From: Plectosphaerella cucumerina
Taxonomy: Eukaryota > Ascomycota > Sordariomycetes > Glomerellales > Plectosphaerellaceae
Length of the DNA stretch: 64,000 nt
Reading direction: 5' to 3'
NCBI GenBank assembly: GCA_020746995.1
Contig: JAGPXD010000004.1
Span: 3,968,001-4,032,000 of the forward strand
Positions 1 through 9,705 of this stretch are shown piece by piece (positions within the stretch are counted from its first letter, which is position 1; every line of letters begins with the position of its first letter). Both the position numbers and the translations under genes were made by a program. The notes below the pieces were generated by a model. The model ran no database searches. It was not told the origin of the DNA and saw nothing but the letters and a program-made list of their open reading frames with translations.

Positions 1-3000
1 TGGACGACCTCTCTGCGCTGGTCCCCCCCATGGTCCGACATGCCTGGTCATACCTTGCGGTATCTGAACCAAAATATCACGTCGAAACGGTGCGCCTTCT
101 CTGGCAACTTCAGTCCGCACTGTCTCCGATGAGCAGAGATATCGAGGCATCACTGTCCAATCTCATCGTTGAGAACGATGTCCCGGGTACTTTTGCGGTA
201 CGCCCAGCTGATGCCGGAAGACGCTTTACTGTCCTGTGGTCACACACCCTGCAAGACACACAGAGCGATCGAAGGGGCTCAAGAACACCGCTTGCCGAGA
301 AGTCGCCCCTACTGCGACTGTCGGGCAGTGACCATTACGACACCATGCTCACGCGGCCCGTGTTCCTGATGCTCGACGCTCTTCTCGATGAGCGGACGCA
401 GCTGTTCATGACGGTCAAGTCGTGGTTGAATAGCATGGTGGGCCTTGACAAGTGAGAATAACCTCCAAGCTGCTTAAGTGCCTGCTCGCTGACGAAATGA
501 TAGGCTGTTCATAACATTTGTCCACAAGTTTTGCTCGCTGCCGTATCTGGGACGCCGCCGGGCCCAGACGGGCAGCAGGGCTCAGGATAGCTGGCTTGCT
601 CTCACTGATAACGATGATCTCGATCTCTGCCTCTACTACCTAAGGACTCTGTCCAACGTCTTCCGCTGGGGCCCCGATGCTGTCTGGTCGGTGCTGGCAT
701 CGACCTCGGTACATGCGGATCCCAGTCGTGCAGAGCTTCTACGCATCAGTGAGTTCCCGAGACCCTACTGGATATGGTTAAGATGCTGACGAGCCTCTAG
801 CTGCAAAGACGGGAGAGATACCTCTGCTTGAGTTCTTCCTGCAGGTGTGCATGCGTTGTATTGACGGTGCCAGCGCGGGGCGCCGTCAAAAGAGCACCAA
901 GGTCGCTCAGCTCTACCGCTGCGCCTTGACAACTCTGCATCAGATCCTCCTTAGCCCATTTGCGCAGACCCTTACCGATCTGAACCTGGAAGATGTCCTC
1001 ATCGATCGGTTAGCACAGTCACTGGATGGCGCCGATCCGTACGTGCAGGTGCTTCTTTTAGATGTCACCTTTGCGACACTGAAGATCAGAGACTTGGCAT
1101 CCATCGAGATGCCCTCCTCGCCGTTGTCAGAAAAGGGCAAGATGGGTCTGGACCCAAGCCGAGCCCCAAGACCGTCAACGCAACTCGAAACGCGAAGCAA
1201 GATGTCTGCGCCTCCACCGGCACTCCTTAAGTGCCTGCAAGCCGGCCTGAGCGCACCGAGCAGCCGCAGCGTCTTGGACAGCTGGGTCAACTTTCTGACG
1301 GACTGCCTGCCGCTTTATGCGGATACAGTTTTCCAGGTCTTGATCCCCTTGGTCGAAACGTTGTGCAAACAGGTTTCCAGCACCTTTGAAGGGCTGCAGA
1401 ACACGTTCAAGAACAAGGCGTACCAGGCCGGGAACGAGTGGAATGCGCCCGAGACGACACTGATCTCCCTTCTTAATGCTCTGGAGCAGGTTCTGGCGAG
1501 AGGACACGAGCGACTCCTGGTCGAGGAAGCCAGAGCGCAGGTTGTCAAGAGCCCTGACCAACAGCAGAGCTTCTTTGGAACAATGGTGTCTGGTGTTTTT
1601 GCCACGGAGGCGCAGCAATCGCGGAGCGCCACCGCGAACGACAGGCTGACCGTCCATCTGGCCTTCCAAGACGCTGTGCGTATTTGCTTCACCATCTGGT
1701 CATGGGGCCAGGGGCTGGATGGCAGGAGCCAAGATCCTGCCTCTGCCTCCTCGTTCGGCTACACCTCACTGCGCATGAGGAACAGGTCAAGACGTCTTCT
1801 CGAACACCTTTTCGCTGCGGAGACGCTGGAGTGCTTGGAGACCGTCATCGGCATCTGGCGAGATGCTGTTGACGGGAAGTCTGGTACTCGCAGCGCCGAG
1901 GTGCTCAATCTCCTTCCAGCCCTGGATGGCTCGCGTCCGAGCCACACGATCCCAGCCATCTTTAACGCCATTTACAGCCGAACGAATCCACAGGCACTAG
2001 AACCATCAAGGAGGTCGACCCTCACGATCTCTCTGCAAGACGTGGACATCGTGACATTCCTGGTCGAATACGCCAAGTCGCTAGAGGATGATGCGATGGA
2101 CGAGATTTGGCAGGACTGCATGGCGTTCCTCCGCGACCTCCTGGCAAACCCCTTCCCTCACCGACAGACCCTCCCAAGCCTTCTCGAGTTCGCAGCCATT
2201 CTTGGTGAGAAAGTCGACAACACCAACTTTGGAGAACAGCGGAAGATGAGGCGAGATCTTGGGGTATGTGGTCACCAGCCACTCTATCTTGCGGGCCGGT
2301 GCTAACAGTGTGTAGGATATTTTCCTCAAGCTGCTAACAGCAATCTTCACGACGAAGCCAATGTCATTTGCCGACTCGGGCTCTTCTGTTTCCGAGAAGG
2401 GCGAGAAGTCTCGCGACATCAGCAGGCGGACGACGATGGAGACCGCAACGCATCCTGTGGATAGGGCTGAGGACGTTGTGGCCATCCTGGCATCGATTGT
2501 CCCGAACCTGCCCAAGATTCTTGTCGAGAACGACCGTGTGCTCTCGGCAGCAGGCACAATATCAGCCAACGTCGTTGGACCGGCGTTCCGAGCCAAGGCC
2601 TTCCCGGACACTGTCACGTCCAGCACCCTGGAGCTTCTGCAAGAGCTTTCCAAGCTGCCCAACAACCAGAAGACGTGGAGGAAGGACTTGGGGGATGCCT
2701 TCAACGACACGCGCTTCTTCGGCTCCAACATCGCACTGGTCAAGGCCAGGTGGCTGCCATTGCTCAAGCAGTGGGTCGGCAGCGACAAGGAGCGCATGCC
2801 CGAGATATTGGCACGCATCACGCCTCCCACCACCGCTGGCATCGTGTTCGGTGTTGGAGCCACTTCTGCAAGACTGGAAGCCGACAGAAAGACGCAGCTC
2901 AACCTCCGCCGAATTGCAGCCTTGATTCTTGCGGGCGGCGAAGATGCGTTCGTCACGGATCTCCCGGTCATCACGGAGAAGATTGTGGAGCTTCTTGCGG

Positions 3001-3638
3001 CTACATCGACTTCATCGCCTTCATCCACCACGCGGGCAGAAATATTCATGCTGGCGAGGGCACTTGTGCTGAAAACAAGTTCTATCCACTTGGCAATGAT
3101 CTGGCCGATTCTCAACGCCGAGCTTCACGCTGCCATGTCCTCAGTCGTGGCGGCAGACCACAGCAAAGCTTCGGAGACGTATACGAATGCATCGATCCTC
3201 CAGGCATGCAAACTGCTAGATCTCCTCATCTGCACGGCGCCAGATGACTTCCAGCTCCACGAGTGGCTGTTCGTTACAGACACCATCGACGCGGTATATC
3301 GCTCACCTGACTATCAGCCTGTGGCTCTCGTCGATGAGTTGTCCGAAGAGCTCGGGGCAGTCACGTCGCACGCGGTGGTCCAGGGCGAGTCGGCCGCGCA
3401 TCTCGCCGCGAGCAGCTCCCACAGGCGACCTCTCCTTGGACCCGGAGGCATCAACGATGACGTCTCCGTTGATCGGAAGGATGAGCTGGTGGCCAAGGTT
3501 CTTCGGCCGTTCTTTGGACAGCTCAGCATTTTCGCGTTCGAGTCCACGTATGCCATGGCACCCCTGGATCGGGACTTCTGCGTGCAGGGGCTCTTGAAGG
3601 ACTTGTTTGACGAGAGGAGCGTGACCAAGGCGCTTTGA
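1..3638 (+). CDS. dop1: DOP1 (dopey) family membrane-trafficking protein, C-terminal part
   Basis: Partial gene entering from the left edge. Exons are 3-451, 504-748, 801-2263 and 2316-3638 (TGA at 3636-3638), giving 1,159 visible residues; family members are usually much longer, so the conserved N-terminal domain lies outside the window. All three introns are exactly 52 bp, with GTGAG/GTATG donors. The segment EPKYHVETVRLLWQLQ and the later LFITFVHKF and LYYLRTLSNVFRW blocks match what I know of Dopey proteins: long helical, Leu-rich, no catalytic motif. Known family role: a peripheral protein of Golgi and endosomes that works with the Arf-GEF-like protein MON2 in endosome-to-Golgi traffic and cell morphogenesis. 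The frame is continuous across all introns, so the gene looks intact. It converges on the next gene with only 140 bp between stop codons. Confidence 0.85.
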
Positions 3639-3778
3639 GTGCCATTGCTGCAATCGCCGGTCACCGGCCCTCGTTTTGGGAGTGTATGTGGAACGGAATA
3701 GGATGATTATTATGCCCAAAAGGTCGACTGCTGGCTGGAAGCATGGAGCGGCACGGTGTTTCCCATATTTAAGCCGTT

Positions 3779-4662
3779 TCAAGAATCAACAGAATTCTTA
3801 TTCCCTGGTATAAAAGCGACAAGAGCCTTGCTGGCACCCTTCATGCAGTACTGTACCACCTCTATCTGCTCCTCTGGAGGCGCGAGTCTGGCCAGTTGCC
3901 GTAGATCGCTGGTCCTGGGTAGGTAGAGCGCGTGGTCCATTGGGCCACAGGCATCGCTCAGTTGCTGAAGGTTGTATGGCTCCATGTGCCTCAGGTCGAA
4001 CACTTCCGCGTCTCGGTATCCTGGCCCGCCCCAAGGGGGTGAGGCGAAGACGACTGTGGTGTCGGGGTTTACCCTGAGCGCTTCGTCCAGGCTAGCCGGG
4101 TTGTTCAGAAGACGGTCGAGATATTCGAAACAGTCCCCATGTATCCAGGTGATGTATTCGCCCACCTCGTAGAGGGACGCATTGCTCTGGGCACATGCCA
4201 GGGTTGGGCCGTGTTTCTCGATGGAGATGATCTTTTCCCATCGTTCTGACAGGGCAAAGGCGATTGTGTTGCCGCCTGCACCGCCGAAGAGATCGATGAG
4301 AACCTTTTTCTCCGATTTTGAGCCGGCCATGTCGTAGGCAACTTGTCTGGAAAGATGTTAGAGACAGATCCTAGACCAAGGAGAGGATAGACTTACGAAG
4401 CGACAGGTTCTGGCGTCACGCCAAACCAGGCGTCGTCTGTCAGGTAGACCCCATCATCGTAGTATTGGAATATCGAATACCTCTGTTGAAAGTACCTGTG
4501 CGTGGTTAGCAGACTGGGACCGACAAACGGGGACAAGGAGCACACTCACTTCTGTAGATCCCAGGGGACCTCACTAACTGTGCTGTAGTGGTGGCACTCA
4601 TCAGTTAGGGGCAGTGTAGGTGCAGGCCTCATCACCACCTCGTCCGCCGCGGTTCCGGACAT
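3779..4662 (-). CDS. tgs1: Trimethylguanosine synthase (snRNA/snoRNA cap hypermethylase)
   Basis: Exons on the minus strand are 4662-4550, 4495-4397 and 4346-3779 (introns of 54 and 50 bp), giving 259 residues. The fold is a Rossmann methyltransferase: SAM-binding motif IDLFGGAGGN at about residues 88-97 and the TGS1 catalytic motif SPPWGGPGY at about 173-181, where the Trp stacks on the m7G cap. The upstream segment with QRYSIFQYYDDGVYL and WFGVTPE is the conserved TGS1 N-terminal extension and confirms the spliced exon 2. Known role: converts m7G caps of snRNAs and snoRNAs to m2,2,7G in the nucleus. It is a compact yeast-like form without the long N-terminus of animal TGS1. It is head-to-head with the GRASP gene (453 bp between start codons). 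Confidence 0.93.
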
Positions 4663-5115
4663 GATTCTCGAAGCAAGGTTTGTCAAGTATTGCATTACCC
4701 TGGGTTGACCAGTGAGGCGAACGTTGGTAGATTCAGGGCTGGTTTTCCACCATCAGGCTGCCTTGGTGGAAAAGCAGGTCGAGAAAGTTTGGGCACCCTG
4801 GCGCATGAAAGCAGCGACGAACCTGTCGATGCGCGCACAGTGCGCCACAAGCGTATATGCTGGGGCCTGGAGGGACCACCAGACTTCAAGGTGGGGACCG
4901 GGAGCTTGGGCCAGCTCCAGGTGTGATGACAGCTTGCGTTCAGGAACCGACATCTTGGGAACTCTAGATGGGTTGGACTGCTTGTGATTTCAGACAACTC
5001 AAGACCCTAGACACTCCACGAAGCTGCCCCGAAACTCCATACCCGGGCGCACTCCCCGGCTTCGTAACCTTTAGATAACCCTCCTCAAATCCGCCGAAAA
5101 GAAGCACGCCCCGTC
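4663..5115. promoter_or_regulatory. Shared intergenic region of TGS1 and GRASP
   Basis: 453 bp between divergent start codons. It holds no coding frame that I can support and no recognised element. It must carry the promoters and 5' leaders of both genes. Confidence 0.5.
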
Positions 5116-6196
5116 ATGTTCAACGCGCTCAATCGCTATCTGTCCCGCCTGGATGGCGAACAGCCGACCCAACGGAATCGCGATGGCTCCTTTGGCTTCC
5201 AGGTGCTCAGGAACACCAACTTGGAACTTCAGATCGAGCCGTGGTTCGAGTTCATCATTGGAATCAACGGGCGACCACTGGTACAGCCCCTTTGCCTGCT
5301 TCCTGCCTGCAGGCGCCCACATGCTGACCCTCGACTTTGCGCAGGACAACCCCGACCCCTCCCTCTTCGCCCAAGAAGTCCGCAACTGCGCCGGCGGATC
5401 AGTGAGCCTGGCTCTCTGGAGCGCAAAGGGCCAGCGCACCCGCGAAGTGCACCTCCCCGTCCCCATCGACAACCCCTCCCTCGGCCTCTCCCTGCAATGG
5501 ACCCCCCTGGCAGTGGCAGCGAACATATGGCACGTCCTCGACGTGGCACAGAACTCGCCTGCCGACCTTGCTGGCCTGCTTCCATACAGCGACTACATCC
5601 TCGGTAGCCCGGAGGGCGCGCTGCACGGCGAGAGCGGACTGAGTGAGCTTGTGGACGACCACATCGGACGGCCCCTACGGCTGTACGTTTACAACAACGA
5701 ATACGACGTGGCGAGAGAGGTCACGATCCAGCCCAGCCGGGAATGGGGAGGCGAGGGCGCATTAGGCTGCGTGCTGGGCTACGGGGCGCTGCACCGGCTG
5801 CCTGCGCCACTCAACGAACCCGTGTCGGCTCCGGGAGAGATGCTGTTTGACGGCGAGAAGGACAGCTCGGGCTACGGAGCGCCATTGACCGGCGGCGCCG
5901 ACCCCTCTGCGTTTGTCGCAGCGCCGGGAGGCGGGTCACCTGCCCCCGAGACCAACTTTCTGGTACCAGCCCAGCTGGCAGAAGCCCCTCCGACAGGGGT
6001 GCCTCTGCCGGCCAGGGGAAAGAAGAAGGAAAGGCACGGCCAGGGCTCCAACAAGGCTCTCATGGATGACTACTTCAAGGAAGAGGAGAAGAAGAGCAGG
6101 GAACTAGACGGTCCGGGGGAGAAGGTGAAGGGAGTGGCGCCCCCGCCCAAGGCTGGCGGGCCACCGCCAGCAACCTCCCCAGGGGTCCAAGAGTGA
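5116..6196 (+). CDS. grh1: GRASP55/65-type Golgi reassembly stacking protein (Grh1-like)
   Basis: Exons 5116-5280 and 5345-6196 (intron 64 bp), 338 residues. The N-terminal two thirds form the GRASP domain, a tandem of PDZ-like folds: first repeat with FGFQVLRNTNLELQIEPWFEFI, shown here in part as LRNTNLELQIEPWFEFI, and second with QNSPADLAGLLPYSDYILG and LRLYVYNNEYDVARE. The C-terminal third, from about residue 215, is Pro/Gly/Ala-rich and low in complexity, as is usual. Known role: a peripheral protein of the early Golgi and ER exit sites acting in COPII vesicle tethering and unconventional secretion. Fungal Grh1 is N-acetylated rather than myristoylated; here residue 2 is Phe, so no N-myristoylation signal is present. 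Confidence 0.93.
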
Positions 6197-6460
6197 GGGA
6201 TCGCTAGGAGGGGACATGGCCATCGATAGCAGCGTCAATGGAGCAGGCCTCGTAGGCTTCGGGATGATTTGCTTCATGCATGACATGGACGTCGTTGTGA
6301 TCGTCAAAAAGTCCCCTGCGGACGGCTTGTAGCCTTTCTATGTCCCGATTTCCTACAGCATCAACGCTCAGTTCCATGCGCCCCGAAATCCATGCATAAC
6401 GGCAAGTTTCAGGCGCCGCGGCCTAGAATACTCCGTCGGATCTGGTGTCCCCTTTTGCGC
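6197..6460. other. 3' flanks of convergent GRASP and OST2
   Basis: 264 bp between convergent stop codons. It must carry both terminators. No consensus AATAAA and no gene were seen. Confidence 0.4.
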
Positions 6461-7079
6461 TTAGTTGATGAAGTTGATGGCGAAGAAGTGGGCGAGAAAG
6501 CTGCAGACGAGGTAGTCGACGAACGCCCTGTAGCTTTGTTAGTCATTGGAGCATTTGGAAAAAGTACAGCAAGTCTGACCTTTCTGGTGAAACGGATGAG
6601 AAGTCCGCCTTGTTGGCCTCTGTGGTCTGGATGCGGAGGGAAGCTGTGACATCTGTCAGCCATGTTGTTTCTAGGGGTCCGTTGCGCTCGAGCCATACCG
6701 GTCAGGACGAATTGGGCGACGGTGACGCTGAAGCCGGAAATGAAGCTGTTGAAGGGCTGTTTGCGCAAGTATCAGCACATGGGAATCGTCCGAAGAAGGG
6801 CATGGCGCTTCTCTGCCGTACAAAGTCCGTGATGAGCAGGCAGTAGACAAACTGGATGATGCCAACGACGACCAGGAAGGCCAGGAAGACATCAATCAGC
6901 TTGGTACGCTGCGGGGTCTTCTGGTAGTTGTCGACGACGTTGGAGATGATGGTGTTCCAGTCGTTGGCCGAGGCGGGAGAGGCAGTCTTCGGCTTTTGGG
7001 TCGTTGTCACCGGGGCGGGAGCCGTGACGACAGGGGCCGCCGCGGGGGCAGCGGCACTAGCATTGCGCTTGGGCGCCAT
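6461..7079 (-). CDS. ost2: Oligosaccharyltransferase subunit Ost2/DAD1
   Basis: Exons on the minus strand: 7079-6822, 6756-6699, 6643-6580 and 6527-6461 (introns 65, 55 and 52 bp), 148 residues. After an Ala/Pro-rich N-terminus of about 40 residues comes the DAD family core: YQKTPQRTKLIDVFLAFLVV, a hydrophobic helix ending in QFVYCLLITDF, then FNSFISGF, LRIQTTEANKADFSSVSPER and a last helix ending in FFAINFIN. That order and the C-terminal Asn match DAD1/Ost2. Known role: a small integral ER membrane subunit of the complex that transfers the lipid-linked glycan to Asn of nascent proteins. The reading frame exists only when all three introns are removed, which supports the exon model strongly. 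Confidence 0.95.
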
Positions 7080-7589
7080 TGTTGCAGTTCCGGCTGGGTA
7101 TGATGCGCCTGTTGGTCTGGTATATGTTGCGACGCGGTCGGGTGGGAAAGGAGAGTCTTTGGTCGGGTTGCGGGAAGCGATCGCGATATTGAGTTGCTCC
7201 GATACAATGGAGGACAACTGGACAATTGGCAAGCTCCAAAGCCGTAGCGTAAAGTGGCGTATGGGGGTCGATAAGCGCGATAAGAAAGCTTGAGCCACGT
7301 CGGCAAAGGAGGGCAGAGTTCGCTGCTTTACCAGTCAAAGGAAGACACCAGTCTCAGCCCGTTGACGAGTGTGAGCCCGAAACTAAAGCGGCGAGTACTC
7401 TACACCTTGTGTGTCCAGCTGTTTAGCTCCGGCCTCACTCGGAAAGGGAGTTGGTCAGCCGGGCGAGTGACGTACATTATTTAGGGACAGCTGCTGAGGT
7501 TCCGAGGCATCGTGAGCTCGTAGCTGGCTGAACATTACCCTGACAATCAATCAGTATCAATCAAAGACTCATTTCACAATCTGCCCAAC
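7080..7589. promoter_or_regulatory. Shared intergenic region of OST2 and the TMEM14 gene
   Basis: 510 bp between divergent start codons, with no supportable coding frame. It contains the promoters and leaders of both genes. Confidence 0.5.
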
Positions 7590-8043
7590 ATGGTATGTTA
7601 TCGGAACTCAGCTGCGTCGACTTGAGGACCACTCATTGACCATGAACAGGCCAACGATCTCTCTGTCCCCTCGTACATCCTCGGTGCTCTGACGGCCACC
7701 GGTGGCACCATTGGCTTCCTCCGGACTCGCTCTGTCCCGTCCATTGCGGCCGGCTGCACTGTCGGTCTTCTGTGTAAGTGGCTTTCATTACGTATCGTGG
7801 CACATATGCGTAGACAGGATCAGCACGTGGTGGCTAACGATGTACCCAGACATCCTTGGCGGCTACCAGATGCAGAATGGCCAGCCCTACGGAGTTGAGC
7901 TGAGCCTTCTGGCATCCGCTGTCCTCGGTGGATCTTCGATCCCCCGCGCCATCCGCCTGCAGAAGCCGGTGCCTATCCTGCTCAGTGTCCTGTCCGTCTT
8001 TGGCCTGATCACGTTTGGGGACGCTTTCCGTCGGAAGCTGTAG
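7590..8043 (+). CDS. TMEM14 family (UPF0136) small membrane protein, Tmh11-like
   Basis: Exons 7590-7592, 7650-7773 and 7850-8043 (introns 57 and 76 bp), 106 residues. The first coding exon is the ATG alone (ATG|GTATGT). The protein has four short hydrophobic helices rich in Gly and Ala, with the family segments GALTATGGTIGFLRTRSVPS, GYQMQNGQPYGVELSLLAS and FGLITFGDAF. TMEM14 proteins are mitochondrial inner-membrane or ER proteins; animal TMEM14C carries protoporphyrinogen for haem synthesis, but the function of the fungal members is not settled. It is convergent with CMC2 and separated from it by a hexanucleotide repeat. Confidence 0.9.
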
Positions 8044-8120
8044 GCGCAGGGCGACCTGCCAGAGGGGAATTGTAGTAATCAAGCAGAGTATATCGCACAA
8101 AACTCCGTCAACTCCGGTGT

Positions 8121-8184
8121 CCTGTTCCTGTTCCTGTTCCTGTTCCTGTTCCTGTTCCTGTTCCCCCTTGCCCGTGCCCGTGCC
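8121..8184. repeat. CCTGTT hexanucleotide microsatellite (7 copies) plus CCCGTG copies
   Basis: Seven perfect tandem copies of CCTGTT run from 8121 to 8162, followed after a short C-run by two and a third copies of CCCGTG (8170-8184). The array sits in the 252-bp gap between the convergent stop codons of the TMEM14 gene and CMC2, so it lies in one or both 3' UTRs. Confidence 0.9.
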
Positions 8185-8295
8185 ATACATGCGAGCACCG
8201 CAGCTGCAAGACTTCGCTCGAGACCCTTTGCACCCGTTTTGTTGTTACAGGACTGATAATCGTACACTTGCGGGTTCGGTCGTGGGATGTAGGTC

Positions 8296-8609
8296 TCACG
8301 GCTCAAGACCGAGGGACTTGTCGAGGTCCTTGCGCTTTTGCTCCTGCTCTTCCTTCCTCGCCCGGGCGCGCGCCCTGTTCTCGTCGAGCCGCTTCCCGCG
8401 CGCAACCTTGAGGCAGTCGGATACCTTCTGCTTCGCGTCGTTGCAGTTGCCGAGGGACTTGTAGAGGAAGCCCCTGGCGTGGCATTCCTCGAGAGCGTTC
8501 ATGACATCTTCGCACTCTGCAACGCGGTTTCGTTAGACGCATGCCTCTAGGTTGATCTTGCGGGGGGAGCTATACCGAAGTTGTCCTTTGTATGTAGGTG
8601 GGGATGCAT
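8296..8609 (-). CDS. cmc2: COX assembly mitochondrial protein 2 (twin CX9C)
   Basis: Exons on the minus strand 8609-8576 and 8516-8296 (intron 59 bp), 84 residues. The protein starts MHPHLHTKDNFECEDV and contains two CX9C motifs, CEDVMNALEEC and CNDAKQKVSDC, the helical-hairpin fold of intermembrane-space proteins oxidised by Mia40. A basic, Arg/Lys/Glu-rich tail follows. The HP-H N-terminus and the ECHARGF and LGNCND segments match Cmc2. Known role: cytochrome c oxidase biogenesis in the mitochondrial intermembrane space. It is head-to-head with prefoldin subunit 2 (571 bp between starts). Confidence 0.93.
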
Positions 8610-9180
8610 CTTGTCTCTTCGGAATCGCTGGCGGCGAATTTGCGGCAGACGAAGAGTATTGGCGGGTTCGAAGGTGGAATGATGGGCATCATCGGCACTG
8701 GGGACTTTTCCATCTGAATGACTGGCGCTTGGACCACACGTCCTCCGAGTCCACCACTCGCCTTGCTGCTTCGATTTGCGACCATTATCAACCCATCAGA
8801 TCAGTCAAGGTAGTAGGCAGCATGCTTGACATTTTGCGCAGTCTCTAGAGATTTCTCGAATAGACTGATTCCTGCATAACCTACAACACAATGTGGAAAG
8901 CTTGGAGTATCGGCAGGGCTTAAAGCGGCGATGTCTTCATGCTCCTTATGTGCATCGTACAGTGCGCGCTCAAGTTCGACACCTCAAGACTCCACATCAT
9001 CCGTGGAGGGGCACATCACAAACCCAACGTCGACTTCTCGATGCCATACTGGAAATCCACCTCGACCACTCCCATAATTTGCTGTGCACGAACACCACTC
9101 TCCTCTTCCGAACACCTTCTTTCTCGACCATAATCCAGGCGACTCACCAGACGATCGATTGACCGGTCCCAAACAGCACA
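8610..9180. promoter_or_regulatory. Shared intergenic region of CMC2 and prefoldin 2
   Basis: 571 bp between divergent start codons. No supportable coding frame or known element was seen; it must hold both promoters. Confidence 0.45.
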
Positions 9181-9705
9181 ATGTCATCATCTCAGGCCTC
9201 ATCGCAAGCGAGCTCTCGCAAGCAGCAGGGTGAGTGAGAGACAACATAGACCAATTCACTCAGGGTGCTAACCAACCCACAGAGCTGCAAAATCAGTACA
9301 CTGTTTACAAGAACACCCTGCAACAGCTTGCGCAGAGGATAGGCGACGTCGAGCAAGAAGCAGAGGAGCACAAGTACAGTCATCTTATTCCTCTTCATCA
9401 AACGCCAGCTAACTGGGCTGGCTTGTAGGCTTGTCTTGGAAACCCTGCAACCGCTGTCGGGAGACCGCAAGGCTTTCCGTCTCATCAACGGAGTCTTGAT
9501 GGAGCAGACAGTAAAGGATGTGCTCCCAGCTCTCTCCACCAACTCGGAAGGTCTGAAGAAGGTGCTCGAAGATCTTGTGAAGCAATACAAGACCAAGCAG
9601 GATGAGTTGGACTCTTGGAAGGTACGTCTCGCCAGTCGACTGAGGCGGGTTTGACGCTGACAATTTGCATAGAAAAAGAACAACATTCAGGTTGTTCAGT
9701 CGTGA
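9181..9705 (+). CDS. gim4: Prefoldin subunit 2 (beta-type)
   Basis: Exons 9181-9229, 9283-9373, 9429-9621 and 9673-9705 (introns 53, 55 and 51 bp), 121 residues. The protein has an N-terminal Ser/Gln-rich tail, a coiled coil (QNQYTVYKNTLQQLAQRIGD), a beta-hairpin region with RKAFRLINGVLMEQTV, and a second coiled coil ending in YKTKQDELDSWKKKNNIQVV. This coil-hairpin-coil order and the CRLING-like hairpin are those of beta prefoldin subunit 2 (Gim4). Known role: part of the hexameric jellyfish-shaped cytosolic chaperone that hands unfolded actin and tubulin to the CCT chaperonin. The last exon is only 33 bases. Confidence 0.94.

Noticed and set aside
2081..3115. 344-codon minus-strand frame across DOP1
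   Set aside because: Antisense shadow; the plus strand encodes a conserved spliced gene.
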